Assembly (NCBI GenBank): GCA_009760885.1 | Contig: CM019701.1 | Span: 33,928,697-33,992,696 of the forward strand | Direction: 5' to 3' | Source: Achatina immaculata | Lineage: Eukaryota; Mollusca; Gastropoda; Stylommatophora; Achatinidae | DNA length: 64,000 nt | Shown here: one piece after another, positions 33,527 to 44,029 of the stretch | How positions within the stretch are numbered: position 1 is the first letter of the stretch | How the letters are laid out: the number at the start of each line of letters is the position of its first letter | Notes under the pieces: model-generated | Told to the model about the DNA's origin: nothing | Databases searched by the model: none | What the model saw: only the letters and a program-made list of their open reading frames with translations | Translations under genes and position numbers: made by a program

Positions 33527-34620
33527 AAGTATGGATATATTTGTTCTTTTTTGTGTCCATGATATTTGAAGAACTCTTCTGTAGCATTTACATTCAAAGG
33601 CATTTATGTGTTTCTCAGCTGTTTTGTTAAGTGTCCAAGTCTCACGGGCATATGTTGCGATGGGAAAGATGCATGCCATTAAAAATTTTATTTTAGTAGT
33701 TCTGTCTGTTCCTCTCTACAGCTTCTTTAGTCGCTTTACTTTTTGAAGAGCGATAGATGTCCTCCTTCTAATTTCCCTCATTAGTTAGAAGTGATCCAAG
33801 ATATTCAAAACTCTCCACTTCTTCCAATTTTTCCTCATTGATACATATTTCATCTGCCTTGTTTGTTTTGTCAGTTGTCATCAATTTAGTTTTTTTCGCA
33901 CTAAGATAGAGGTTTTCCTCTTCGCTGTTCTTACGGACTGACATAATTAGTTTTTCCATTCCTTTCTGTGTTGTGGACAGTAATGCTGTGTCATCAGCTT
34001 ATCTAATCTCTGGTACTTCATAACCTCCAATTGTTATGGCATCGTAATATTCTTTGTCTACATCTTCTCTAACATTATATTTTCAGTATACAAGTTAAAT
34101 AAGTAAGGTGACAATATGCACCCCTGATGAACCCCTTGTTTTATGTCAAACCAACTTGTTTCACCATTTATTCTTACTGCTGCTTATTGGTCTAGATACA
34201 GCAGTGATGTTAATTGTATCAAATGTGTTGGAAATCCCATTTTTTCCATTATTTCCCAAAGTTTCTGGTGTTGTACACAATCAAATGCCTTTGAGTAGTC
34301 TGTAAAAGATAAATATAGATTCACATTAAACTCTCTGCATTTCTGTATTATTAATTTTATATTGAATATATGATCTCTTGATCCTCTTCCTTGCTGAAAC
34401 CAGCTTGGACCATGTTGACTTCTTCTTCTATTTTCTTACGAAGTCTACCCATTATGATTTTTAAAAGAATTTTACTAGCATGACTAGATTTTTAAAAGAA
34501 TTTTACTGGCATGACTAATCAGGGCAACCATTCTGTAGTTTGTGCATAATTTCAGGTTACCCTTTTGTGGCAGTGGTATGAATACAGTTCTTTTACATTT
34601 TCAAACAGGAAATAGTTCAC
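33527..34620 (-). mobile_element. LINE-C fragment, reverse
   Basis: Minus strand encodes RT blocks from about 34600 (a CTNYRMVALISHASKILLKI-like piece) through SRGSRDHIFNI-like, QGCILSPYL-like and RYADDTALLS-like, KLIMSVRKNSEEENLYLSAK, and RETWTLNKTAEKH. The ATGA tail is missing, so the 3' end has been lost. A roughly 40-bp local repeat of the TTTTTAAAAGAATTTTACT phrase lies at about 34455-34520. Confidence 0.8.
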
Positions 34621-34721
34621 TAAAAATAAATCAGCATACAGCATGGATAAGTGATGCTATAGCTAGAATATTGTTGTCAATATTGAAATGTCTGTGAGGA
34701 CAGATGAGCACCCACTTGCTT

Positions 34722-36357
34722 AGATCCTGATGATACTTATTATACTGATGATACTTATGTTACTGATATGGATGATACTGATGATACTTTTGCTAATGAT
34801 ATGGCTGATGCTGATAATACTTTTGCTACTCATATGGCTGATACTGATGATACTTACGCTACTGATACGGATGATGCTGATGATGCTTATGCTACTGATA
34901 TCGATGACACTGATGATACTTATGCTACTGATACTGATAATACTTATGCTACTGATACAGATGATACTGATGATGCTTATGCCACTGATATGGATGATAT
35001 TGATGATGCTTATGCTACTGATACGGATGATACTTATGCTACTGATATGGATGATACTTATGCTACTGATATGGATTATACTGATGATACCTATGCTACT
35101 GATATGGATGATACTTATGCTACTGATATGGATTATACTGATGATACCTATGCTACTGATACGGATGATACTTATGCTACTTTTACAGATGATACTGATG
35201 ATGCTTATGCCATGGATATGGATGATACTGATGATACTTATGCTACTGATACGGATGATACTTATGCTACTGATATGGATTATACTGATGATACTTATGC
35301 TACTGATATGGATGATATTGATGATGCTTATGCTACTGATACGGATGATACTTATGCTACTGATATGGATGATACTTATGCTACTGATATGGATTATACT
35401 GATGATACCTATGCTACTGATACTGATAATACTTATGCTACTGATACAGATGATACTGATGATGCTTATGCCACTGATGTGGATGATACTGATGATACTT
35501 ATGCTACTGATATGGATGATACTGGTGATACTTATGCTACTGATATGGAAGATACTGATGATATTTATGCTGCTGATATGGATGATACTGATGATGCTTA
35601 TGCTGCTGATACATATGATACTTATGCTACTGATATGGGTGATGCTGATGATACTTATGCTACTGATTCAGATGATACTTATGCTACTGATACAGATGAT
35701 AGTGATGATGCTTATGCTACTGACACAGATGATACTGATTATGCTTATGCTACTGCTACGGAAGTTACTGATGGTATTTATGTTACTGATACGGATGATA
35801 CTGATGATACTTATGCTACTGATACGGATGATATTTATGCTACTGATACAGATGATACTGATTATACTTATGCTAGAAGATATTGATGATACTTATGCTA
35901 CTGATATGGATGATACTTATGCTACTGATACGGATGATGCTTATGCTACTGATACGGATGATACTGATGATACTTATGCTACTGATACAGAAGTTACTGA
36001 TGATACGTATGCTACTGATACGGATGATACTTATGCTACTGGTATGGATGATACTTATGCTACTGATATGGATGATACTTATGCTACTGATATGGATGAT
36101 ACTTATGCTACTGATATGGATGATACTGATCATACTTATGCTACTGATGCAGAAGATACTGATGATCATTGTGCTACTGATACGGATGATACTTATGCTA
36201 CTGATACGGATGATACTGACGATGCTTATGCTACTGATACGGATGATACGTATGCTACTGATACAGATGATACTTATGCTACTGATACGGATGATACTTA
36301 TGCTACTGATACAGATGATACTTATGCTACTGATATGGATGATACTGATGATACTTA
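34722..36357 (+). repeat. 1.6 kb minisatellite, 24/33-bp in-frame units
   Basis: Imperfect array of GATGATACTTATGCTACTGA units of 24 bp (8 codons, DDTYATDT/M) mixed with 33-bp versions carrying an extra GATGATACT (DDTDDTYATDM). All changes keep a multiple of three, so frames are open for up to 542 codons on the plus strand, with others on both strands. Products would be monotonous: DDTYATD-type, ILMLLIWM-type and ISSISII-type. No splice, signal peptide or flanking coding evidence supports a real protein, so I treat it as a satellite. S1 begins at its right edge. Confidence 0.9.
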
Positions 36358-36655
36358 GTCTGTGACCCATGCCTGGCATGCTTGCGTCAGAGCAGGCAAG
36401 TCATATCCACCCAGACCCTGCCCCACCTCTCCACTGGTATTCCCCAGTCCAGCCCTAACCTGGCTAATGAGCCAGGAATTTCCACAATCCCCCTAGTGGT
36501 GGAGTCTGCTAAAGAAGTACTGCACACTCCCCACTTGTTAGCTCAACTCAGGGACTGAAAAAAAAGCCAGTCTGACATGATGCTGTCTCAACATCTCAAT
36601 ATCTCTGTACTGGCTGCAATTAACATAAACTCACAGTTTCGGGAACAGAAGAAGG
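36358..36655 (+). mobile_element. S1 SINE-like retroposon, copy 2
   Basis: Matches the copy at 5690: CATGCTTGCGTCAGAG, GACCCTGCCCCACCTC, GTGGTGGAGTCTGCTAAAGAAG, GGGACTGAAAAAAA, GATGCTGTCTCAACATC and CACAGTTTCGGGA, then a GAAGAAGG remnant. It abuts the minisatellite directly, and I could not find a TSD. Confidence 0.7.
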
Positions 36656-37389
36656 AGGAGGCTGATGTTAGTTGACTGTGGAAGTTGCCAAGCATTATTA
36701 TCCTGCACAGCATCTCAGCTAATCCTACAGATATCTGATTTCCATAATCAAGCTCAGTTAGTAACAACAAACCATGTTTATGTGACAAGGTTTAGTTTCT
36801 GTGTGCTGGGCATCATCTAACCTCAGATTTAGTTAGCTAAGGTCACCATCCTTCAACTCTGAACAAATATATAGAATGATCATAAAGTCTGCCCTCAATT
36901 AAGAAAAACCATACCCTAAAGCCTGTGCTCGAAAGATAATGAACACGGTGGCATAATGTAGACCAATTCTTTGGGTTTTTTCCCCTGGTTGGAGGGGGGG
37001 GGGTGGGGTAGTTTTCCAGCAAGATGGCGTGCTGTCACGCTGTGGTTTAGTGAAATATGTCAGTGTGTTAGAAAAACAAAGAACACTATTCAGAAATATG
37101 TATAAAAGGGAAACAACGCTTGCAAAAAATAGAGAATTCCAAAACTGAAAGGTAAATTATATCTTAAACTGAATACAAATATCAAACTTGATGGAGGCGA
37201 TGCTCAGAGTGACAAAAAAAAAAAAAAACGACTGATCAAGAGCTTCACGTAGAAGATCAACAACAAATAAAAGGGATGGCGACTGCAGTAAAACTGGTTT
37301 AAATAAATAAGGTAGACAGAGGTGTATGGTGCAGTTTTACAAAGTGAGGGAGTGAGTAAGGTGAGAAAAAAATGAATAGAACGTATGAT
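36656..37389. other. No gene seen
   Basis: AT-rich sequence with G and A homopolymers (GGGGGGGG near 36990, A15 at 37213). No coding or repeat family identified. Confidence 0.4.
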
Positions 37390-37884
37390 AATGTATAAAT
37401 GAAAAACAAACAATATCCGATATTTCGGCGTGAGCTTTATTCGAGGATACATACACAACGAAACAAAAATACGAAGAACTTATCTGAATGTGTCTTCCTC
37501 CAAGTAGGAAACAGAAATGTGTGTGGTAGAAGGGAGAAGGAAAGATCACACTGCCTCCAAACAAAAGATGCCCAATAGAGCCAATCGTAAAGAAGAGGTG
37601 GAGAGAGAGGAGGAGAACAAGTAGGAGAAAGGGGTGGGGGGAAGGCAATAGAAACATGATAGCTGCTGGAGGTGTCGGGGGGGGGGGGGAAGAGGGGAGG
37701 GAAAAGAGGATGCGGAGAGATAATGAATGAAGAACATAAACACCTGCATGGAGAAAATGTGAAACTGGTGAACAGGGCAAGACCAATATGTTGGCAGAGA
37801 AGAAAATAGGGTGGTGGTAGGGAGGGGTAGCATAGAGAAAGAAAGTAGAGTTTAAAAAAAAAGGCCAGTGGAAAAATAAAGAAG
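37390..37884 (-). mobile_element. Penelope-like element 3' flank
   Basis: Sequence downstream (minus strand) of the GIY-YIG frame. It is purine-rich on the plus strand (long GGGGGAAG tracts), which produces fake minus-strand frames rich in Ser, Pro and Leu. Near its end the minus strand carries CGAATAAAGCTCACGCCGAA followed by ATATCGG, a weak hammerhead-like core. The likely end of the element is near 37390. Confidence 0.45.
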
Positions 37885-38466
37885 TTACAGAAAGCTGATG
37901 ACATTGTTAATTCCAGCTGGGTGGAGACAGCCAGTCTGGAAGATAAGGCGCTGTTCTAGGACCCTCCGAGATCGTACATCAGCAGAACAAGAGTGGATCA
38001 CACTAACCGAAATGTCCTGTTTGCCCCTGTGGTTGCCAAGGCAAAAATGTTTAGCCACAGGTGTCCAGGCCCTTTTAGAAACATCATTGAGATGCTTGCG
38101 AAATCGATCTCCTAACCGTAAGCCAGTCTCCCCTATGTATTTCAAACCGCAACGTTTGCACATGATAGCATAAATGACATTTCGTGAAGTACAGGTGAAA
38201 CCCTCCTGAACTGATAACGTGGACTTAGAGAATGAGATCTGGCTAGCCTCGACAACAAACGGACAAGTGTTACATCTACGGCGTCCGCAACGTCTGGTAC
38301 CATAAAAGGTGTCATCTGTCTTAAGATGACTACGGATTAAAAGGTCCCTGAGGTTCTTGTCCCGTCTGTAGGCCACCAATGGGGGTTCCCCAAAAAGTTC
38401 ACGTGTTTCAGGCTCGGTCTGGAGGAGATGGAGATACAGAAGATCAACAAAGAACTGATCACGCTA
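37885..38466 (-). mobile_element. Penelope-like retroelement, GIY-YIG endonuclease region
   Basis: The minus-strand frame runs from a stop near 38467 to 37885 with no internal stop. It reads FVDLLYLHLLQTEPETRELF..PPLVAYRRDKNLRDLLIRS, then a cysteine-rich CGRRRCNTCPF linker, NVIYAIMCKRCGLKYIGETG (the GIY-YIG core), LGDRFRKHL, and an HF..G.H then RRVLEQRLIFQTG region, ending NNVISFL. RT tail plus CCH linker plus GIY-YIG is diagnostic of endonuclease-bearing Penelope-like elements. Only the C-terminal third remains; the RT core upstream is absent. The frame is clean, so the insertion is fairly young. Confidence 0.88.
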
Positions 38467-38592
38467 GGATTTTTTTAAACCGGTAAAACTGTACCTGCTT
38501 TTCGCATGCTTTTTTTAAAAAACTGAGCATTTTAGGTTTGTTTTTGTGACATTAAAAAAGATTATTATTATAATAAGTATACTCAAAAGTAT

Positions 38593-38853
38593 GACAGCAA
38601 TTATTGAGGAAAGACGCTGGCGATGGCTGGGACATGTGCTCAGAATGACTCATAACTCACTACCAAAAACAGCACTAAGATGGACACCACAGGGGAACAG
38701 AAGTAAGGGTAGACCAAAAGAGACATGGAGAAGAACAACAGAAAGGATGTTGAGCAATAGAGGGCTCACCTGGGCAAGAGCAGAAAAAAAGGCAAAGGAC
38801 AGGCATTTGTGGAAAACCCTTGCGGAAGCCCCATATGCCCTGGGCACTTAAGG

Positions 38854-38886
<33 letters not shown>
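38593..38886 (+). mobile_element. LINE-D 3' end insertion with 14-bp TSD
   Basis: A 5'-truncated insertion encoding EERRWRWLGHVLRM, PKTALRWTPQGNRSKGRPKE, TWRRTTERML and KDRHLWKTLAEAPYALGT, then stop and (GA)n tail. The 14-mer ATACTCAAAAGTAT occurs at 38579-38592 and 38887-38900. The frame is intact in this short copy. It lies 230 bp upstream of the PTRHD1 start codon. Confidence 0.9.
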
Positions 38887-38889
<3 letters not shown>

Positions 38890-39116
38890 CTCAAAAGTAT
38901 ACTCAAAAGGTAAATTATCTGAAACTGTTTTGCTTCCAGTTTCTTTACCCACTTTCGAAGAAATCTTCTTTAGTGCTTACAGGCGAGTCTTGTAACCTTC
39001 GAAAGTGAAGAGCTTCTATTTATTTCCGGCTTTGGCATGCCGGCATACGATAGTTTTTAATTTGCTTCAGCTTTCTACAAATCTAACAATTTATTATACT
39101 GTTTAAATGTAACGCT

Positions 39117-39308
39117 ATGTCTAGCAATACTGTTGTACAGTATGTTGTTATAAGAGGTGACTTGATTTCTAAACTGAAATGGCCGGTGGGTGCAGTTATC
39201 TCACAAGCGTGCCACGCATGTATAGCTGTAATCCACAGTTACTACAAAGATGACGCTACTCAAGAATATCTCAACGATCTAGACAGAATGCATAAAATAG
39301 TCCTAGAG
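39117..39308 (+). CDS. PTRHD1: PTRHD1 (PTH2-like peptidyl-tRNA hydrolase domain protein), exon 1
   Basis: Encodes 64 residues beginning MSSNTVVQYVVIRGDLISKL, continuing WPVGAVISQACHACIAVIHS and ending RMHKIVLE. This follows animal PTRHD1: QY-x-V-x-R-x-DL, WP-x-GA-x-x-QACHA, the Y-L-x-x-L-x-RM helix and K-V/I-VLE. The fold is that of bacterial/archaeal PTH2, a small alpha/beta hydrolase acting on peptidyl-tRNA, although PTRHD1 itself is poorly characterised. The start ATG at 39117 is the first in frame and matches the family N-terminus. The donor GTAGTA follows at 39309 in phase 0. The frame as read on runs into intron, which is why the raw open frame is longer. Confidence 0.92.
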
Positions 39309-39689
39309 GTAGTAGACCATATTTTTCATTTATCCATAATATTTTATACAGTAGATGTTTTTATACTTAATACTGTTATGAATTTATCATAACATCTGTC
39401 ACCCCGTCTGATAATGCAGGCACACGGGAACGCATATTTGCAACACAGATATTGCTTGGTATGTGACCAGTAACGAATATCCAACATTGGTAGAGTAAAA
39501 CACGAGAGGAGCTGTTAGGCAAGATAATGTTTGGAAAAATCTTCAGTATATGAATCTAGTTCACATTCTTAAAAAAATGCACCTGTTACCCCAGGGTGAC
39601 AACAGTTAGCGAAAGTGATCTGTCAAGTCTTTACATGCACATACCATTGGTCTGACTCGTGGCTGGTCAGAGCCAGTGAAAGAAAGTCA

Positions 39690-40165
39690 GCTTATACAGT
39701 ATTTTCCTTATCTGCCCAAACCTAATGCTTAATGGCCATGCAATGCACCATGAAGAAACTCATCTACCAGGGCGTCACCCTCAAAAGTCGCATGATGTGA
39801 AAAGCTCAAATCGAGAAGCACTAGATTTGAGCAAAACTCCTCATGACAGTAATGAAAAAACTTGCCATCATAATCTGAGGAAAAAATGAAAGTGTCCTAA
39901 AGAAGCTTTACATCAGATGCATGCGGCCTGTCCTTGATTATGACATCACATGGGCAACCACATCATGTTCCAACTTTAACAAAGTCAAGCAGCTGCAAAA
40001 TCAAGCCATGATAATCTTTATGAGAGCAGTGAGGACTACGCCAACACAAGAAATGAAAAAAATCACTGACCTGCAACCAATCAAAAATACAAGAGATAGC
40101 AGAGCACAGAAACATGTAGAAAAGTACTGAGTACTTCAAAAGTACACGTCGACATCTGAGAATGA
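39690..40165 (+). mobile_element. LINE-I fragment in the PTRHD1 intron
   Basis: Decayed LINE RT C-terminal region. It includes a RPVLDYDITWATTSC block (counterpart of LEYGSTSW), KVKQLQNQAMIIFMRAVRTT and TPTQEMKKITDLQP, ending in GAAGAAGAAGAAG at about 40150. It is related in layout to RNH-GAA but distinct in sequence. Confidence 0.65.
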
Positions 40166-40195
40166 TAGAAGAAGAAGAAGGTACACATAGTCAGC

Positions 40196-40812
40196 TTCCT
40201 TCCCATCTTACACATTGTCAGACATAGCTTTTGTGTTCATGCCACACATGGTCAAACAGCTTTATAATCATGCCACACATAGTCAAGTAGATTTTATGTT
40301 TATGCCACACAGTCAAACAGCTTTATGTTTGTGCCACACATAGTCAAGTAGATTTTATGTTTATGCCACACAGTTAAACAGCTTTATGTTTGTGCCACAC
40401 ATAGTCAAGTAGATTTTATGTTTATGCCACACAGTCAAACAGTTTTATGTTTGTGCCACACATAGTAAAACAGTTTTATGTTTGTGCCACACAGAGTCAA
40501 ACAGTTTTATGTTTGTGCCACACAGTCAGTTTTATGTTTGTGCCACACATAGTCAAACAGTTTTATGTTTGTGCCACACATAGTCAAACAGTTTTATGTT
40601 TGTGCCACACATAGTCAAACAATTTTATATTTGTGCCACACATAGTCAAACAATTTTATATTTGTGCCACACATAGTCAAACAGCTTTATATTTGTGCCA
40701 CACATAGTCAAACAGTTTTATGTTTGTGCCACACATAGTCAAACAATTTTATATTTGTGCCACACATAGTCAAACAGCTTTATATTTGTGCCACACATAG
40801 TCAAACAGCTTT
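40196..40812 (+). repeat. 31-bp minisatellite, about 20 units, in PTRHD1 intron
   Basis: Unit AGTCAAACAGTTTTATGTTT then GTGCCACACAT. Early units vary (TAGATTTTATGTTTATG) and alternate with 27-bp forms; later units are more regular. One more isolated piece, GTTGCCACACATAGTCA, sits at about 41002. Confidence 0.95.
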
Positions 40813-41220
40813 ATGTCCATGCACTAGTAGATAGCTTCCTCTTCATCATACACATCATCAGACTCCTTCATATCCAGCACACACACTATATGAAAGCTTC
40901 CTGTTCATCTTTTGGTGTATATCAGCATCTTTGTCATCATTATCATTTTGCATTTTTCTTTCCAGATTTTCCCTCCAGTATATGTAATGTGTCAACATAA
41001 GTTGCCACACATAGTCACAAAGATAGATTATCATAACATTTGGCATCGCCTTCAAATAATATGTGTACCTTTTTTCTCATTTTTAAAATTTTGCGCGTGT
41101 CCAGGAATCTTTGATGCTTTGTTCTTGCCAGTAAGTATAAAAATTACTTCATTTAAAAAGCATTACATATTTTAGAAAGGTAGCTAAGCGTTTTTCTCTC
41201 TCTCTCTTTTATCAAAACAG

Positions 41221-41391
41221 GCAAAAGATGAAGAGAGTTTGGTCAAACTGTCAGACCTTCTTAAATCCAAGAACATTGACCATAAAATGTGGATCGAGCA
41301 ACCAGAGAACTTCCCAACATGCATTGCTGTTAAGCCTTACAGAAAAAGTGAAGTTCAAGAATTTTTCCAGTCATTTAGATTGTTTAAATAG
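41221..41391 (+). CDS. PTRHD1: PTRHD1, exon 2 (terminal)
   Basis: Begins after a pyrimidine tract (TCTCTCTCTCTTTTATC) and AAAACAG. It encodes AKDEESLVKLSDLLKSKNID, then HKMWIEQPENFPTCIAVKPY and a C-terminal FRLFK before TAG. The WIEQPEN-x-x-TCIA-x-KPY motif and the FRLFK ending are PTRHD1 hallmarks. Joined in phase 0 to exon 1 it gives 120 aa, slightly shorter than the human protein (about 140 aa, longer N-terminus). The intron is 1,912 bp and contains a LINE relic and a 31-bp minisatellite. No lesion seen; the gene is likely functional. Confidence 0.93.
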   Translation, partial: AKDEESLVKLSDLLKSKNIDHKMWIEQPENFPTCIAVKPYRKSEVQEFFQSFRLFK

Positions 41392-41582
41392 TCTTGCAGG
41401 TATATGGTGAAGATGACAAAGGACAGCTTCAAATGAGATAACTCATTGATATTGATGGATATGTTTAAGTTTTTTTCTTTAATGTTTTCTCCCTTTCAGA
41501 TCTTGTTCTACAAGCAGTGTGAAAGAAATATGGTTGATGTTTGTATACTTGCTTGTTCATCACATAATTGTTAGAATCAATC

Positions 41583-42240
41583 AATCAAGTGCCATGCCAC
41601 GTGGCGTAGACGATCATTTCTCTCCACAATTCCCTGTCTTTAGACCTGATCATGAGATCAGCTGGTGGCTTTCTTCCTAGCCACACTGACAGCCCATCTG
41701 GTAACTTCTCTCTCTGTCTACCTCTGTCTCTTCTTCCCTCAGTTTTTCCACTTGCCACAATGTGTTCCAATTTTCCTCTTCTCTGAAAATTTGCCTTTTA
41801 ACTCCAGCCTCTCTTAAGACTTCTTTGTTGGTTTTATTAGCTGTCAGTGGTACCTTCAACATCCTTCTTAAGAAACACATTTCCATGGCCTCCATTTCTT
41901 GCTGTACCCTCTTATTCATGGACCATGCTTCACATCCATAAAATAAAATTAGCTCGATGTAACATTTAAGTACTCGGAATTTTGTTTCCATTGATACGGA
42001 TCTGTTGCACAAGATGTTTCTCATTTTCTGGAATGCTGACTTGGCCTGAGCACATCTGCTTTTTATTTCATTGTGACATTTCCCATCAACTGTTACAATC
42101 GTTCCTAAGTACTTGAATCTATCAACTTGTTTCAGATTTGTGCCATTGATGGTAATGCTACATTTTGGTGGTATTCTTTTCTTTGAGATGACCATCACTT
42201 CAGTCTTCTTTTTCTTATTAGATTAAACGTTTTTTAAATT
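41583..42240 (-). mobile_element. LINE-J fragment, reverse
   Basis: The minus strand encodes a late RT and C-terminal region: DRFKYLGTIVTVDGKCHNEI, FQKMRNILCNRSVSMETKFR, LFYGCEAWSMNKR, FLRRMLKVPLTANKT, then (frameshifted) HIVASGKTEGRRDRGRQREK and a WREM-x-VYATWHGT end. One frameshift. It may lie in the PTRHD1 3' UTR or just beyond. Confidence 0.8.
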
Positions 42241-42494
42241 GCAACAAGATCATCCTGTGCCCTCACTGTGTCCTCCAACTTGCTCTGTTCTTTTGCTTTC
42301 GCATGCAACTTGCCTAGCTGAATCCAGTCCGTCTCTTAGTTTTGTCAACCAGTCTGCATTGTTGTCAGCCTTTTGCTCTTTTTTCCCTCTAGCATTATTG
42401 TATTATGTCCTTTGACATAACCAGAATATTTGAGAGTGAAATATGTGTATTTAAAAACATAAGAAATGTAGTTTACGCTAGAGCCATCACATGT

Positions 42495-42500
42495 AATAAA
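42495..42500 (+). promoter_or_regulatory. Possible distal PTRHD1 polyadenylation signal
   Basis: The first non-LINE AATAAA downstream of the PTRHD1 stop lies at about 42495, past the LINE-J fragment. Weak, because several AT-rich alternatives exist and there is no transcript. Confidence 0.2.
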
Positions 42501-42861
42501 ACATGTCTTTTTCTAAAAGTATGTAAATAAAAACAACTGAAGATTTTGTTCCAGTTTTTAGAGTCATATTTGCATATTATCATTTCCTGATAAAAACATT
42601 ATTTATTGGACATTGTTTATTCTAATGTTTTTGTAGTTTGAAATTTTCAATCTGGTAATCGAAGGTCTGATGGCTTTTTTTTTTTTTTCTTTCTGTCTAT
42701 GGCACAATGAGGGGAAAAGCTTAATGTATGTGATGACATAATAATCATTATTGGCTAGTCAAGGTTCTGTCCTATCCTACCTTACTAAAGTGCTCCAGGG
42801 AGCAGGTTTTTTCTTTTTTCTTCTTCTTTGTTGTTCACTCAGGCATCAACACCAATCTCTC

Positions 42862-43080
42862 TCACAGATGTGACATATGCAGGAAACTCTCTACCGTAGA
42901 GAGCGGAACAACAACACAACTCCTTCAGATCATCAGAGGAAGTACCCCCCCCCCCCCCAGACAAGTGTTTCGGCCCTTTAAACTCCTGACACTCTAAAGG
43001 GGGGGGGGGGTGTGAGCCCCTCTGGGTCATGACTCCCAGAGGTCTTGTGAGTTGTTGCTTTTTTTTTTTTATTACTTATG
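42862..43080 (-). mobile_element. R2L 3' end, copy 2
   Basis: Contains, in reverse, the terminal hairpin CTCTCTACCGTAGAGAG, a C15 run, ACACTT-type inner stem, a G11 run and the GGTCATGACTCCCAGAGG stretch, stopping at a T11 run. It lacks the tRNA-like module and all coding sequence, so it is a very short 5'-truncated copy of about 0.2 kb. Confidence 0.8.
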
Positions 43081-43084
43081 ACAG

Positions 43085-43720
43085 TTCATCTCAGGTTTTC
43101 AGCATCACCACAGAGCTTCTCCTGTAGGGGCCTGGGATGTAGCCAGTTCCATTGCCTGAGTGAGTTGTGTGTATTCGATGGCTGGCAACTCTGGAGGATG
43201 TGATGTGGTGTCTGTTTTTCTTTGCTGCAGGTAGTAGGTCTGTTGTGCCAATTTTCAGCTTCTGGTATAGATGGTGTCTCAACCAGCAGTATACAAGAGC
43301 AAGTTCCAAGTTCATCTTTGAAGTGAAGCTCATTGGTGGTGCACTTTGCTAAGAAGCCTGATTCTTAAGCTTACCCTTGGAATTAAAGAAAGTCACCATT
43401 CTATATGAAGAACTGACTCACTGCCATTTCAAGACCTTCAGTCACTGCACAAACATGGAAATCACCAACAACCATTTTCAGATGATTATCATGTCCACAA
43501 GTTTGTATACCATTTTTTGTTTTTTCAGCTTAGTCCTATCATATCTAGTCATTTCAGTGGTTGTTTATCCTCTTTATGTAAGTGAGGTATGTGTTCTTGT
43601 GAGATTAGAAATAAATTGCTCAAATGATGGTTTGTTGAAGTCAAGTCATTTCATTTGAAGACAGTCACAGCATGTAGTACTTATGGACTTTACTAACATG
43701 CAGTGTATATAATAAAATAA
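43085..43720. other. No gene seen
   Basis: Contains a short frame of 93 codons at 43377-43658 that I do not recognise, plus possible unassigned LINE sequence at about 43160-43340 on the minus strand. Nothing firm. Confidence 0.3.
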
Positions 43721-43970
43721 AAACTTGGCAAACTACCATGCAATCCCTGTGTGATGTTTAATGGCATGGAAAGGATGTAAGATACAAAATGTAAGTGTAT
43801 ATAATCCTTTTGATGTTTTAACATGATGACATTCAATATTAGGATATGCAGATGATATAGATATAGTAGGAGAAACTTTACAAGATATCACTAAAGTCTT
43901 CAAGGTTCTGAAAGAACAAATAGATAAGATAAGGTAAGATAAGAAGGGAAGATAAGACTGAAACTGAAAA
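43720..43970 (+). mobile_element. LINE-B 3' end and a separate RT catalytic fragment
   Basis: 43720-43795 carries the LINE-B 3' end (KTWQTTMQSLCDV-like coding, then TTTAATGGCATGGAAAGGAT). It is followed at about 43840-43940 by ILGYADDIDIVGETLQDITK, an RT catalytic block from another LINE. Both are small relics. Confidence 0.6.
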
Positions 43971-44029
43971 GCCAGCACAAGAAATCAATACCCAGAAAGA
44001 TAAACAGCTACAGCCTACAGGAAGAAAAT

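Noticed and set aside
34730..36358. 542-codon open frame as a giant repetitive protein gene
   Set aside because: Several frames on both strands are equally open because units are stop-free multiples of 3 bp. There is no flanking exon, splice or start context.
37337..37904. Overlapping minus-strand frames of 95-155 codons rich in Ser, Pro and Leu
   Set aside because: They arise from purine-rich tracts in the Penelope-like element's 3' region. Three frames are open at once.
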